Shown here piece by piece: positions 35,478 through 45,273 of a stretch of 54,096 nucleotides of DNA. Position 1 is the stretch's first letter. Each line of letters begins with the position of its first letter. Source of the DNA: Candidatus Rifleibacteriota bacterium (GTDB taxonomy: Bacteria; Muiribacteriota; Ozemobacteria; Ozemobacterales; Ozemobacteraceae); contig JAHISQ010000026.1 of the NCBI GenBank assembly GCA_018818125.1, positions 1 to 54,096 of the forward strand, given 5' to 3'. The notes beneath the pieces were generated by a model, which saw nothing but the letters and a program-made list of their open reading frames with translations, did no database searches and was not told the origin of the DNA. Both the position numbers and the translations under genes were made by a program.

Positions 35478-36382
35478 TGGCGTTTTCCTTTTTTTCGGCC
35501 GATGCCCTGCAGAACATACATCTGCAGCAGCGAAAAAATCATGATTATCGCCAGCAGCACGTATGATATCGCTGAAGAATAGCCCATCTCATGATACCTG
35601 AATGCTGTTTCGTAGAGATGATGAACCAGCGTATTGGTGCTGCCGACCGGCCCGCCGCGGGTAAGCGTAAATACTTCAGGAAACACCTGCCAGCTGCGAA
35701 TAGTGTTGACGGTAAGGATAAAAATTGTCATGTAATGGATCTGCGGCAGCGTAATATAGCGAAACTGCTGCCAGTCGCTGGCACCATCAACTTCGGCCGC
35801 CTCATATAGCTGTCTTGGCACAGCCTTTAACGCAGCGAGATAGAGAACCATGTAATAGCCGGTGTAGGCCCAGATGTTCATCAGCATGATTGCCGGCAGT
35901 GCCAGATTCTTTTCGACCAACCAGGCATGGCCAGGCAGACCAAATATAGCAAGCAGGCTGTTTAGCGCACCTACCGGCGAATACAAAGACTTAAAAATGG
36001 TTGCGGTAACTACGATAGAAATTATCGAAGGCAGAAAAAAAATCGAACGAAAAACCTCGCTGCCACGAGTTACACTGTTGACCATCAGAGCCAGTGTCAG
36101 TGCCAGCAAAGTAGTTACCGGCGTCGTACCGATGACAAAAATCAGAGTATTGAAGAATGACTGGATAAAATCACGGTCACTGAAAAGACGCAGGTAATTT
36201 TTAAAACCAGCGAAGCTGAAAAGTGCCGGGTGGAAAACATCGTAATCACAAAAACTCAGTATCAGCGAAAAAATCAGCGGATACAGCCAGAAAACGGCAA
36301 AGGTAATCAGCCATGGCGACAGAAAGAGCAGTACCTGCTGCGACTTTTCGATCGGCCCGACTCTTCGGGTTTTACCGATCAA
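35474..36382 (-). CDS. Carbohydrate ABC transporter permease, MalF/UgpA type
   Basis: 302 residues, six helices. Signatures: 'PWLITFAVFWLYPLIFSLILSFCDYD' at the N-terminus and EAA loop 'YEAAEVDGASDWQQFRYITLPQIHYMTIFIL' at about 185-215. Partner of the MalG-type permease in an importer for a sugar or glycerol-phosphate-like solute. ATGA overlaps on both sides show tight coupling with the binding-protein gene and the second permease. No gene for the ATPase subunit is in the window; a shared MsmX/UgpC-type ATPase elsewhere is likely. Confidence 0.92.
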   Translation of the reverse strand: MIGKTRRVGPIEKSQQVLLFLSPWLITFAVFWLYPLIFSLILSFCDYDVFHPALFSFAGFKNYLRLFSDRDFIQSFFNTLIFVIGTTPVTTLLALTLALMVNSVTRGSEVFRSIFFLPSIISIVVTATIFKSLYSPVGALNSLLAIFGLPGHAWLVEKNLALPAIMLMNIWAYTGYYMVLYLAALKAVPRQLYEAAEVDGASDWQQFRYITLPQIHYMTIFILTVNTIRSWQVFPEVFTLTRGGPVGSTNTLVHHLYETAFRYHEMGYSSAISYVLLAIIMIFSLLQMYVLQGIGRKKGKRQ

Positions 36383-37767
36383 CTTGCGTTTTTTTTTACC
36401 TCATATATCAAAAACAGCAGAAGAATTGCGTTCAAAAGTGTACCGACACCAATCAGCGTAAGCAAAAGAACCTGGCTTGAGCCGCCATTCTGTCCTGCAC
36501 TGACAACAGCGCCAGCCGCCGACCCACTGGCATTTGCAACAGCAGCCGCTCCATTCGAGTCGCGTTGAGCAACACGCGCAAACTCACGTTTTGCATCAGC
36601 GAATACGACATCGGGAGATTCGCCATACATAGCTCTTTCAACAGTATTATTGATAATTTTTTCGAGCTCGATCCAGAGACGGTGTACCGGTGGATGAACA
36701 GCAGTCTTCATCTGCTCGACAAACACATTTAAGCGCGGGTCATTTGTAAACATGGCGTCTTTATAAGCGCCTTTATGCGCCGGAAAGCTGACCAGGGCTT
36801 CTCTGGTAATCGGCAAAGTGTTTTCTACAGTCGTGAGGAATCTGACAAATCTTGCGGCCACGTCAGGATCCTTGCAGCTCTTGAACAGCACAAGAATTTC
36901 GCCGCCGAAAAACGACGTAGAAAAACCTTTATCTTTGGCTGGTTTTGGCATCAAGGTAACACCAAAGTCCAGTTCTGGTGCGTCAATCGGATATCTGGCA
37001 AAATTCCATGAGCCTGAAATTGCCAAACCCAGTCGACCGCGCTTAAAAGCCTCATCAAGCAGATCCTGTTTTTCGCAATAGCTGAATTCTTTGAGTCTGA
37101 GATAAAAATCAAGAGCCTCGCGGTTCAGGGGGCTGTCGAATACCATCGCGTCGTTCTCGTCGATGATTTTTCCACCGTTGCCCCACGCGAATGGCATGAA
37201 TTTCTTGTAGAGAATGTGCCCTTCACCTGCATTCATGCCAAAACCATACAAACCCTTCTCAGGATTGTGTATCAGCCGGGCCGCTTCCAACAGCTCAGCC
37301 CAGGTTTCGGGGCCGTGATCGGGATCGAGACCGGCGTTTTTGAACAGGGTGCGGTTGTAAAACATTACGCGCGTGCCGGCAAGCCAGGGCATGCCATAGA
37401 GGCGACCGTTCATGGTGGCAGGTTCCCACATCATATAGTCAGGCTTGAGGTCGCAAAATTTATCGGTAACATCTAGCAATGCACCCTCAGCCATGAATTT
37501 GCCCATCCATGTCGAACCGAGCTCGCAAATATCCGGGGCGCGGCCGTTAGCCATGGCAACCACAATCTTGTCAAGACCGTTGCCCCAGCTGACCTGTTCG
37601 TTGTTGATCTTTACTCCCGGGTTATCTTTTTCGAACTGTTTAATAACCGGAAGAATGAACTTTGGATCCCAGAAGTTCCAGAAGGTCAGTTCAACATCTG
37701 CGCCCTGCACTAAAGCAGGAACAAGCAAAAGCAGCAACAGTATTGATTTTATGACCGTCTTGTACAT
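36379..37767 (-). CDS. ABC transporter sugar-binding protein with C-terminal membrane anchor
   Basis: 462 residues. Signal peptide about 1-22, then a family 1 extracellular solute-binding domain: 'LTFWNFWDPKFILPVIKQFEKDNPGVKI' near the N-terminus and 'DICELGSTWMGKFMAEGALLDV' at about 85-106 are characteristic. Unlike usual binding proteins it ends with an Ala/Gly/Ser linker (about 415-430) and a hydrophobic helix 'VLLLTLIGVGTLLNAILLLFLIY' followed by Lys residues, so it should be anchored to the inner membrane by its C-terminus. This keeps the receptor close to the permeases encoded downstream. There is no lipobox Cys. The ligand is probably a carbohydrate; identity unknown. Confidence 0.88.
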   Translation of the reverse strand: MYKTVIKSILLLLLLVPALVQGADVELTFWNFWDPKFILPVIKQFEKDNPGVKINNEQVSWGNGLDKIVVAMANGRAPDICELGSTWMGKFMAEGALLDVTDKFCDLKPDYMMWEPATMNGRLYGMPWLAGTRVMFYNRTLFKNAGLDPDHGPETWAELLEAARLIHNPEKGLYGFGMNAGEGHILYKKFMPFAWGNGGKIIDENDAMVFDSPLNREALDFYLRLKEFSYCEKQDLLDEAFKRGRLGLAISGSWNFARYPIDAPELDFGVTLMPKPAKDKGFSTSFFGGEILVLFKSCKDPDVAARFVRFLTTVENTLPITREALVSFPAHKGAYKDAMFTNDPRLNVFVEQMKTAVHPPVHRLWIELEKIINNTVERAMYGESPDVVFADAKREFARVAQRDSNGAAAVANASGSAAGAVVSAGQNGGSSQVLLLTLIGVGTLLNAILLLFLIYEVKKNAS

Positions 37768-37813
37768 GGCATCTTTCTATCAGATCCCGCCACACAACGC
37801 AAGCACTAAAAAA

Positions 37814-40123
37814 TCAGTTCGGAGCGGACGCAGATGCGTTACTCTCAGAAGCGTTACCAGGAACCACTTTGGCAGCGCCATCCACCTTTTTGCCAGCAGT
37901 CGGACAGGAGGTTACACGCTTCAAAAAACTTTTTACGCGGTTACGCGAAGCAGGATGAGCCATGATTCCCAGCAACAGAAAGATAATGATCGCAAGAGTC
38001 AAGTACAGACGCCAGTTTGATTTCTTTGTGGCAAATGGGTCGTCATAAGATCGCGCTGAACCGACTGGCAACTTGGCCATTCGCGTGAGAGTTTTGCCGA
38101 AAGCCATGTTGATCTGCGCTCTGGTGTTAACAGCCCAACCGTTAGCATCCAGAATGGCTCCAAGATTACGTTGGCGCAGACGTATCGCCGCCAGAATCAT
38201 GGAAGGCCCCGAAATCACAAGTAAAATTCCGATTATGGCGAGCGGCATCTGCCACCAGCTCAGGCTGATAAAACCAGCAACAATCGAGGCAAATGTTGAT
38301 CCGATTGCGGCCAGCGCCAGGCCTATCGCGGCAAAAATTCCAGCAAATTTTCCGACATCAAAAGGAGTTGCTGATGGCGCACTTGCGGCACCTGTCGCTG
38401 GCACTGCAGCCACAACAGTTGTAACCTTTGCGCCTGCCTCGTTAACCCCGGCAGACAGAGAGTCGGTGACCAATTTGTCTTTAGAGCTGGCGAATTTTTC
38501 GACCTGCTCGTTAACAAAACGACCAAGACGCTTATAGGGCGACCAGAAAGCCTGCCTGATACTGATCGGATGATCAATAATTTTAACGACCGTCGCATCC
38601 CAGTAATTGCCCTTGCGGTCAATAAACAAGCCGTTGCGACCAAGCATGAGCTGCTCAGAGTCACCATCGGTAAAGGCGACAGCAATGTACATCTTTTCTC
38701 CGCTGGCATGCCTGATGCACTCGCAATACACCAGAAAAGTATAGCATGAGTTAGCCATCGCACTGTGTTTAGCCACATCTTCGACTTTAACACAGAGCTC
38801 ACAACTGCGACTGTCCATGAACAGTGTGCCAATCTGGAAAATTGCGCGAGTTTTGGTATTGTAAAAGTCTTTGAGAGAAACAAAATTCTTGAGAAGAGTA
38901 TAGAGATAGCGATAATAGCGCACCAGCCTCTCAACACTCTCCATGTCTTTAAACTGTGGTTCAAGAGCGCGATCACACAAAATCAGGCTGCGCACTTTCT
39001 CGCCGAGACCTGAGGCCAGAATCTCCTGTAATCTTGTTTCGCCAAGTTTTTCAACCTCGCTGCCGACTTTTTGAGCCTGCCATATTTCGTAAGGCGCAAA
39101 TTTGGCCTGAATAGCCCGCCAGTCCTGCTCACTTAAGCGCTTTACATCGCCGACCAGCTTTAATACTACCTGATTGTGAAAGGCCACCATATCACTGTTC
39201 CAGGCCGGATTTGTCCGCTCGTTAAGCGGCAGACTGTTTTCTGCACCGACCATGGCGAGCGGAAAATCCCTCAATTCAACCATATTCTGCGAAAGATTCA
39301 GCTTAAGCAGCGAAATATATTCCTTCTCAAGGTGTTGGCCGGTTTCGGCAAAGTTCGCATCAAACGCAAAAAGCTGACAGCGAGTAAAAAAATCATCAAT
39401 TTTTGCTTTAACGGCTAAATAGCACCTGGCATGCTCATGCGTCGACTCACCATTGAAGAGAATTTCGCCGGCGTTATCACGCGCTTTCTTCTGCCAGGCG
39501 ATATAGCTGGTCGCGGCACCAAGAAATTTGTCGAGCAGCGGCTCAGAAATCCCGGGCTTGCCGCTCCGATCTTCTTCGCTGCCGACACAGTCCAGAATAT
39601 TATTTATAAGTAACAGCATCATCGCATCTGCAGCCGCATCTAAAGTGATCACGCCATCGCCATTGAACGCTGTCGCCGCAAAAATCTTTTGAGTATCAGC
39701 GAGATCATCAAGATTGATCGCCTCAGCATCATTTTTGCCGAGATTACTCAGAATCTGGCGAGCTGATGCCAGGAGTCTTTCGCCTTCAGGATTTTCGGTA
39801 TTAATAGCCGTGAGAGGAAGTATCTGTTCGCATTTCAGCAGGTCAGCCGGCTTTTTAAGCAAAGCGCAGATCCATTTAAGACCAGTGATAACCTCTGCAA
39901 TCTTGATGCGCCCGTCCTTGTCAGTATCCAGAAATTCAAGTGTACGCGCATCAAAGTCGATATTCGTGGTTGGACAGGTCAAAACGGCCCAGAGCTTGGG
40001 ATCGAGATGTTCGAGCGCCAGCAGATCTTCTGCTGTTTCGAAACTTACCTGATCGATTCCTCCGTAACGAAAGAATTTCCAGCGATGTTTAGATACCTCA
40101 CTCACTTGGCTATCCAAAGTCAT
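37814..40123 (-). CDS. EF-hand containing membrane protein of unknown function
   Basis: 769 residues, no signal peptide. A canonical EF-hand calcium loop 'DTDKDGRIKIAE' lies at about 67-78; a second, 'FNGDGVITLD' at about 150-160, lacks the first Asp. A long helical region follows. Three membrane helices lie near the C-terminus (about 590-620, 625-650 and 705-725), and the tail after them is short and rich in Ala/Ser/Asn. I know similar uncharacterised EF-hand proteins from several phyla but no function. ATGA overlap with the LysM/SGNH gene upstream, 46 bp before the ABC importer genes, so calcium-linked control of the wall enzyme or importer is possible but speculative. Confidence 0.7.
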   Translation of the reverse strand: MTLDSQVSEVSKHRWKFFRYGGIDQVSFETAEDLLALEHLDPKLWAVLTCPTTNIDFDARTLEFLDTDKDGRIKIAEVITGLKWICALLKKPADLLKCEQILPLTAINTENPEGERLLASARQILSNLGKNDAEAINLDDLADTQKIFAATAFNGDGVITLDAAADAMMLLLINNILDCVGSEEDRSGKPGISEPLLDKFLGAATSYIAWQKKARDNAGEILFNGESTHEHARCYLAVKAKIDDFFTRCQLFAFDANFAETGQHLEKEYISLLKLNLSQNMVELRDFPLAMVGAENSLPLNERTNPAWNSDMVAFHNQVVLKLVGDVKRLSEQDWRAIQAKFAPYEIWQAQKVGSEVEKLGETRLQEILASGLGEKVRSLILCDRALEPQFKDMESVERLVRYYRYLYTLLKNFVSLKDFYNTKTRAIFQIGTLFMDSRSCELCVKVEDVAKHSAMANSCYTFLVYCECIRHASGEKMYIAVAFTDGDSEQLMLGRNGLFIDRKGNYWDATVVKIIDHPISIRQAFWSPYKRLGRFVNEQVEKFASSKDKLVTDSLSAGVNEAGAKVTTVVAAVPATGAASAPSATPFDVGKFAGIFAAIGLALAAIGSTFASIVAGFISLSWWQMPLAIIGILLVISGPSMILAAIRLRQRNLGAILDANGWAVNTRAQINMAFGKTLTRMAKLPVGSARSYDDPFATKKSNWRLYLTLAIIIFLLLGIMAHPASRNRVKSFLKRVTSCPTAGKKVDGAAKVVPGNASESNASASAPN

Positions 40124-41325
40124 TTCTTACCCTGAATAGTATCATATACTGATTGAGCCCATCCATTGGCTACTTTTGTACCTTCAGTGCCACCGTAATG
40201 AACGCCATCGCCACCTGTTGCCGGATATTCGGTGTAGGGCCGTGAATCGACAAAAGTTCCACCGAATTCAATGACAGCTGCGTTAAGAAGCTTATACAAC
40301 CGATCCTGTGTGGTAGTCGGTTTTTGACTGGCACGGCCATCTGGCGGGCCAATCCAGACTACCTTCGTTCCATATTGTTTGGCGACGTCGAAGATGCTTT
40401 TCACATGGGCTCGAATCGCTGCATCGCTTGCTGTGGCAAAGTTTGCGCCGAGCGAAACCATTAACACATCAGGCTTTTTCTGCTTGATAAGATCGATCAG
40501 ACTTGGTGTAGCACGCGGAGTGCGCCAATCTGCCGGCTGATCAACCTTTCCCTGCTCATCTTTTGAATAGTAACCGCTCTTGCCAACAGTTCCGTTGAAC
40601 CACCATGATGGTGACGAGCCAGAAACCCCATAAGTACTGACACTCGCACCAGTCTCACGCATAAGAGAATCCATTGCTTTGCCGTAAACACCGCAGGTAT
40701 GGGAGTCTCCGATATGCAACACGCGGCTCTCGCTTGTGATGACAGGCGCGCCCGGACCAGGAGTCGGACGGGGCGTAGAGCTGGAAGTAGTTGTCGAGCT
40801 ACCTGACGATTGCGATGTTGACGCACTCGGCGCCGACGCAGCAGAGCCTGAAGTCGCGGAAGTATTGGAGGTGTTGGCGACGGCAGAATTTGTCGTAGAA
40901 TTGCCGGCATTTGCCTGTGAAGCAGTATTGGGCTTTGCAGATGAGGGTGGCGCCATTCTAAGTTTCCATCCTATGTGAATCAAGTCTGGATTTTTGAGCA
41001 GAGAGGGGTAACGATCCTGATTCCAGGCCACAAGCTCAGGCCAGCGTGAAGCGCTGCCAAGAAGCTTGCGAGCCAGTGTACTGAGGCAGTCTCCCTTAAC
41101 CACAGTCACATCGGAAGCCGAAGTTGTCGAGTCGCTTCCAGTCATTGCCAGCAGATCGTCGAGTTCACTCGAAACTGCCTGCAATTCCCCAGTGATTTGC
41201 CTTATCTCCTGGAGATTGAGCTGACTAGCCTGACTTGTCGTCTGTCCGAACGTACATACCGGAAGCAACACTACCATAGACGTTACCAGCAATCTTTTAA
41301 TCGATCCAGAATTCAATATCTTCAT
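40120..41325 (-). CDS. Secreted LysM plus SGNH/GDSL hydrolase
   Basis: 401 residues. Signal peptide about 1-28; a LysM-type domain from about 74 to 128 ('VTVVKGDCLSTLARKLLGSASRWPELVAWNQ...IHIGWKLRM'); a long Ser/Thr/Ala/Asn/Pro linker (about 130-195); then an SGNH hydrolase with block I 'GDSHTCG' (nucleophile Ser208), block III-like 'SLGAN' and block V 'DGVHY' (Asp373, His376). LysM binds peptidoglycan, and SGNH enzymes with the GDSH motif often remove or add acetyl groups on wall sugars, so a peptidoglycan or polysaccharide O-acetylesterase is likely. First gene of a minus-strand cluster with the EF-hand protein and a sugar importer. Confidence 0.85.
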   Translation of the reverse strand: MKILNSGSIKRLLVTSMVVLLPVCTFGQTTSQASQLNLQEIRQITGELQAVSSELDDLLAMTGSDSTTSASDVTVVKGDCLSTLARKLLGSASRWPELVAWNQDRYPSLLKNPDLIHIGWKLRMAPPSSAKPNTASQANAGNSTTNSAVANTSNTSATSGSAASAPSASTSQSSGSSTTTSSSTPRPTPGPGAPVITSESRVLHIGDSHTCGVYGKAMDSLMRETGASVSTYGVSGSSPSWWFNGTVGKSGYYSKDEQGKVDQPADWRTPRATPSLIDLIKQKKPDVLMVSLGANFATASDAAIRAHVKSIFDVAKQYGTKVVWIGPPDGRASQKPTTTQDRLYKLLNAAVIEFGGTFVDSRPYTEYPATGGDGVHYGGTEGTKVANGWAQSVYDTIQGKK

Positions 41326-41640
41326 AATTCCCCCTCTGAGTGAGAAAGCTCACAGATTACAATTATAAACCACACTGATCATTCTCACAATAAAGTACGT
41401 AAATCAGCGCATTTTCAGGGCTGCCGACAAAAAAAATGTCTTAATTCACACTATCAGCGAACAAAACAATAAAAACGCTTGGCTTTGCAGCGTTTTTAGG
41501 TTATCATCTTGGCCTGATTCGAAGAGTCTTGATGTCTGGGCCAACTGGTTTTTTACAGAACTCTCTTCCATCAGTTCGAGAATTCCTTACACCGAGGCTT
41601 CTGGAAATGCGCCTATTCACACAAAGGAAACACAGTACAA
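41326..41640. other. 315-bp divergent intergenic region upstream of fusA
   Basis: Separates the LysM/SGNH gene (minus) and fusA (plus). It contains the hairpin described at 41471-41497. No tRNA, ribosomal-protein gene or clear promoter hexamers were found. Frames starting at 41529 and 41675 are shadows. Confidence 0.4.
41471..41497 (+). terminator. Hairpin with T run in the fusA leader
   Basis: AAAAACGCT (41471-41479) pairs with AGCGTTTTT (41489-41497) around a nine-base loop. It is terminator-like in both directions, yet lies between divergent genes, 144 bp before fusA. It may be an attenuator of fusA or a barrier between the two promoters. Confidence 0.45.
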
Positions 41641-43740
41641 ATGCAGTTGGAAACCATGCGGCGAGTCCGAAATATTGGCATTATCGCTCACATCGATGCT
41701 GGCAAGACCACCACCACCGAGCGAATTCTCTATTTTACCGGTAAAAATTACAAGATCGGTGAAGTCCATGATGGCGCTGCCACCATGGACTGGATGGTTC
41801 AGGAACAGGAGCGCGGAATCACCATTACCAGCGCTGCTACCAAGTGCCATTGGCTGGGTGCAGATATTAATATCATTGACACACCAGGTCACGTCGATTT
41901 TACCGCAGAAGTCGAGCGCTCACTGCGCGTTCTAGATGGATGCGTCGTGTTATTCTGCGCAGTAGCCGGCGTTCAACCTCAATCAGAGACCGTCTGGCGC
42001 CAGGCCAACCGCTATTCTGTGCCTCGACTGGCTTTTGTAAATAAAATGGATCGGGTCGGCGCCAATTTCAAGCGCGTAGTTGGCCAGATCAAGGAACGTC
42101 TTAATTCAACTCCTCTCGTGCTTGCGCTACCCATTGGCGGCGAAGATGTCTATGACGGCCACATTGATCTCGTCGAAATGACCGCCTACACCTGGGAAGT
42201 CGGCGAAAAAGAAGTACCTGGCGCACGAATCGCAGTTGAGATTCAGCCAGAAATGCGTGCCGAAGCCGAAGAGGCCCGCATAGTAATGCTGGAGACCCTG
42301 TCTTCATTCAATGACGAAATTTTCGATAAATACCTGGCCAACGAGCCAATTTCATCTGAATTAATCGTAACCGCGATCCGTGAGGCAACCCTCAAAAATC
42401 ACGTTGTGCCTGTTCTGTGCGGCTCTTCATTTCGCAACAAGGGCGTCCAGGCGCTTCTTGACGCAATAGTTAATTACCTGCCTTCGCCACTTGATATTGC
42501 GCCGGCAGTTGCATTTCAGCAGGATACAAATGAACAGGTCGAAGTTCGAGCAGACCCGTCGCTGCCATTTTCTGGAATGGCCTTCAAGATCGCTGCTCAC
42601 CCGCATGTTGGCAAGCTGGTTTATCTGCGCGTCTATTCAGGAACCCTCAAAGCCGGTGACCAGGTCTACAATGTAACCCGTGGCACAAGAGAACGCATCG
42701 GTCGAATTCTTCAGATGCATGCCAATCAACGCGTCGATCTCGACGAAGTTCACGCCGGAGACATTGTTGCAATAGTTGGCCCCAAGCGAATCGGCACCGG
42801 CGACACGCTGGCGTTCAGCAAAGAGTCACCGGTTCTCGAAAAAATTACCTTCCCGGAAACTGTCATCTCAGTTTCGATTGAACCCAAAACAAAAAGTGAT
42901 CTGACCAAGCTCAGCACAGTTCTGCACACATTGATGGATGAAGATCCTACCTTCAAAGCCTCCATGGATCCGGACACTGGCGAAACCATCATTGCAGGAA
43001 TGGGAGAGTTGCACCTCGAAATCATCGTAGACCGCATCACTCGCGAATTCAACATTCAGGCAGTGATCGGAATTCCTCAGGTCGCTTACAAAGAAGGCAT
43101 TCGCAGGCTTGTGCATACCGAGGGAAAATGCGTTAAACAGAGCGGCGGACGTGGCCAATATGGTCATGTCGTCATGGACATTGAGCCTCTCGAACGCGGT
43201 GGCGGCTTGATTTTCGACACGAAGATCAAGGGTGGCACCATACCTTCCGTTTACTTTCCCGGTGTCGAAACGGGTGTTCGTGATTCACTAAAAGAAGGGC
43301 CACTCGCCAAGTATCCGGTTATAGACGTTAAAGTAACACTTCTCGACGGATCTTATCACGAAGTCGACAGCAGCGTAATCGCGTTCAGAACGGCCGCGAT
43401 CGAAGCGATGCGTGAGGGTCTGGCCAAAGCTTCTCCGGTCCTGCTTGAGCCCACCATGCGCGTTGAAGTTGAGACGCCCGAACAGTATATGGGCGATATC
43501 ATCGGTCATATAAATTCACGCCGAGGCAAAGTGGTCAGCATGGAAATGCGCGGCGATCTGCGTATTGTCGAATGCCAGGTCCCGCTTGCCGAAATGTTCA
43601 ATTATTCAACGCATCTGCGCACGCTGTCACAGGGACGCGCCAGTTACAGCATGGAAGTTCTGCACTATACAGAGGTACCAGAAAGCGTAGCTCTCAAAAT
43701 AATGCATCCGCTCAAAGACAAAACCGCTAAGCGCAACTGA
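41641..43740 (+). CDS. fusA: Elongation factor G
   Basis: 699 residues, normal EF-G length. GTPase motifs: G1 '[12 protein letters not shown]' (about 17-28), G2 'RGITITSAA', G3 'DTPGHVDF', G4 'NKMD'. Domains II to V follow, including '[14 protein letters not shown]' and the domain IV segment '[14 protein letters not shown]'. It drives ribosome translocation in the cytoplasm. It is not next to rpsL, rpsG or tuf, so it may be a second EF-G copy or simply a dispersed gene. GGAAA lies about a dozen bases before the ATG. A strong terminator follows, so it forms a single-gene unit. Confidence 0.97.
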   Translation: MQLETMRRVRNIGIIAHIDAGKTTTTERILYFTGKNYKIGEVHDGAATMDWMVQEQERGITITSAATKCHWLGADINIIDTPGHVDFTAEVERSLRVLDGCVVLFCAVAGVQPQSETVWRQANRYSVPRLAFVNKMDRVGANFKRVVGQIKERLNSTPLVLALPIGGEDVYDGHIDLVEMTAYTWEVGEKEVPGARIAVEIQPEMRAEAEEARIVMLETLSSFNDEIFDKYLANEPISSELIVTAIREATLKNHVVPVLCGSSFRNKGVQALLDAIVNYLPSPLDIAPAVAFQQDTNEQVEVRADPSLPFSGMAFKIAAHPHVGKLVYLRVYSGTLKAGDQVYNVTRGTRERIGRILQMHANQRVDLDEVHAGDIVAIVGPKRIGTGDTLAFSKESPVLEKITFPETVISVSIEPKTKSDLTKLSTVLHTLMDEDPTFKASMDPDTGETIIAGMGELHLEIIVDRITREFNIQAVIGIPQVAYKEGIRRLVHTEGKCVKQSGGRGQYGHVVMDIEPLERGGGLIFDTKIKGGTIPSVYFPGVETGVRDSLKEGPLAKYPVIDVKVTLLDGSYHEVDSSVIAFRTAAIEAMREGLAKASPVLLEPTMRVEVETPEQYMGDIIGHINSRRGKVVSMEMRGDLRIVECQVPLAEMFNYSTHLRTLSQGRASYSMEVLHYTEVPESVALKIMHPLKDKTAKRN

Positions 43741-43772
43741 CCACTTAGATTTACATCTGACAACGTAACAAC

Positions 43773-43815
43773 CTGGGGCTGTCTCATAAGCGATGAGACA
43801 GCCCCAGATCTTTTT
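43773..43815 (+). terminator. Strong Rho-independent terminator of fusA
   Basis: Perfect 15-bp stem CTGGGGCTGTCTCAT (43773-43787) with 43793-43807, a five-base loop, then ATCTTTTT. It starts 32 bp after the fusA stop. Confidence 0.95.
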
Positions 43816-43921
43816 CGCATCGGATAGTGCAGATTTAATCAGTCAGCTCGCGCATGCTTCAATAACTGCCAGCTCAATCAAAATTTTCCGCACTCAAATT
43901 TCATGGTCTGCCTAAAATAGC

Positions 43922-43950
43922 TTGCCACCTCATATAGCAATAGGTAGAAT
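43922..43950 (+). promoter_or_regulatory. Sigma-70-type promoter of the NlpC/P60-like gene
   Basis: TTGCCA (43922-43927) and TAGAAT (43945-43950) with a 17-bp spacer, 36 bp before the ATG at 43987. AGGGGG at 43976-43981 is the ribosome-binding site. Confidence 0.6.
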
Positions 43951-43986
43951 AATTTATTGGCAGATAAAGCACATTAGGGGGCAGTT

Positions 43987-45258
43987 ATGAAAAAAAACCG
44001 TCAGTTCAATTTTTTGAGTTTTAGACTCAAGGTTATTGTCAGCCTGCTTGCACTTGTTTTCCTGATGTCATCCGCGCAAACGATTTCTGCCAGAAGTCTG
44101 CAGAAGGCAATCCCAGAAAATGCCTCGATTAAAGGCTTCTCGTTACACAGTTTCGCCGATCTGCAGATACTGATGCCTGACGCTGGAGCCGGCAAAAATA
44201 TTATTTTACCACTGGAAAAAAATGATAACGGCAAAACTGCGACACAGCAGCTGATTAAATTTTTCGGTAGCTCTTCCCGTGGTCGGGCAGAACTGTCAGA
44301 ACTTGCCCCTGAAACGCAGTATGAAAAGGATCTGGCGGCTGCATTTCCTGATTTACGGATGTTTGTGATCAATGAGCTGTTGCCTGTGGCAATACAGAAA
44401 CGATTCAACCGCAAACTCGATTTTGGTGGGCCGAACTGCTTCTACACTGCTCTTTCAATGACAGATGGCCTTGATCAGAGCGAAACTCGTCACGTTTCAT
44501 TGAATGAATTCAAAGCCCGCCTGGCGCTTCTTTACACGGAAATTCCCGGTAAAACGGCTCAACCCGGCGACGTTCTTCTGTTTAATTCTTCAGATCACGG
44601 TGCTGTATTTTTGGGTGGCGACAGAGTTTTTCATAAAAAAGACCTTAATAAGGAATACTATTTTCGCATGCCGCGCATGCTTGAAGTTTTCTTTCCAGAT
44701 CCCGGCGAGTGGGTTCCTGGACCCAATTACTGCGGCCCCTACTCTCGCCCGCACGACACTAAAGTAAGCAAAATCCAGATTTTCAGACGCAACAAGACTC
44801 CTCTTGCCACATGGAATGAGTCGATCAGAAACCTGCCGGAATATGGCATCATAAATCTGATGAAAACATCGGTCATGAAAACAGCGCCGGCCTGGAGTCT
44901 TGGCAAAATAATGGGTTACTGGAGCGAGATCCTGTCTGAAGAGATGGTAAGAACTTTTGATTCACCACTGAAGGCAGTTAACAACGGCCAACAGCTCATG
45001 ACTGAGCTTGAGAGCATTCGCGACCAGATATTTATCAGCATTGAAGACGGCTACTTTTCAAGTCCTTATGCAAAAGCAAAGATAATTAAAGAAATCTGGT
45101 TCTATGATAACGACTACTCGCGAGAACTGGTCAGAATCACCCGTGACCACTACGGACTGGCAACAAGCGAAGAAGACATGACCAGAATTCTGGCCGCTTT
45201 AAAAGCCATAGATGGCGACCCTCGCGGCAAATCACTTCTGGCAATTATTCGATCCTGA
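43987..45258 (+). CDS. Secreted NlpC/P60-like cysteine peptidase-fold protein
   Basis: 423 residues with a signal peptide (about 1-35). The centre carries the layout of the NlpC/P60 fold: a Cys at the start of a helix in 'GGPNCFYTALSMTDG' (Cys151), then 'PGDVLLFNSSDHGAVFLGGDRVFHKK' with His204 in the place of the family 'HVGIYLG' His. Such enzymes cut peptide bonds in peptidoglycan stem peptides or related amides. The N-terminal 110 residues and the helical C-terminal 150 residues are unassigned. It is monocistronic, with its own promoter, and converges with the MATE gene 15 bp away. Confidence 0.7.
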   Translation: MKKNRQFNFLSFRLKVIVSLLALVFLMSSAQTISARSLQKAIPENASIKGFSLHSFADLQILMPDAGAGKNIILPLEKNDNGKTATQQLIKFFGSSSRGRAELSELAPETQYEKDLAAAFPDLRMFVINELLPVAIQKRFNRKLDFGGPNCFYTALSMTDGLDQSETRHVSLNEFKARLALLYTEIPGKTAQPGDVLLFNSSDHGAVFLGGDRVFHKKDLNKEYYFRMPRMLEVFFPDPGEWVPGPNYCGPYSRPHDTKVSKIQIFRRNKTPLATWNESIRNLPEYGIINLMKTSVMKTAPAWSLGKIMGYWSEILSEEMVRTFDSPLKAVNNGQQLMTELESIRDQIFISIEDGYFSSPYAKAKIIKEIWFYDNDYSRELVRITRDHYGLATSEEDMTRILAALKAIDGDPRGKSLLAIIRS

Positions 45259-45273
45259 CAGGCTGATCTTTTT

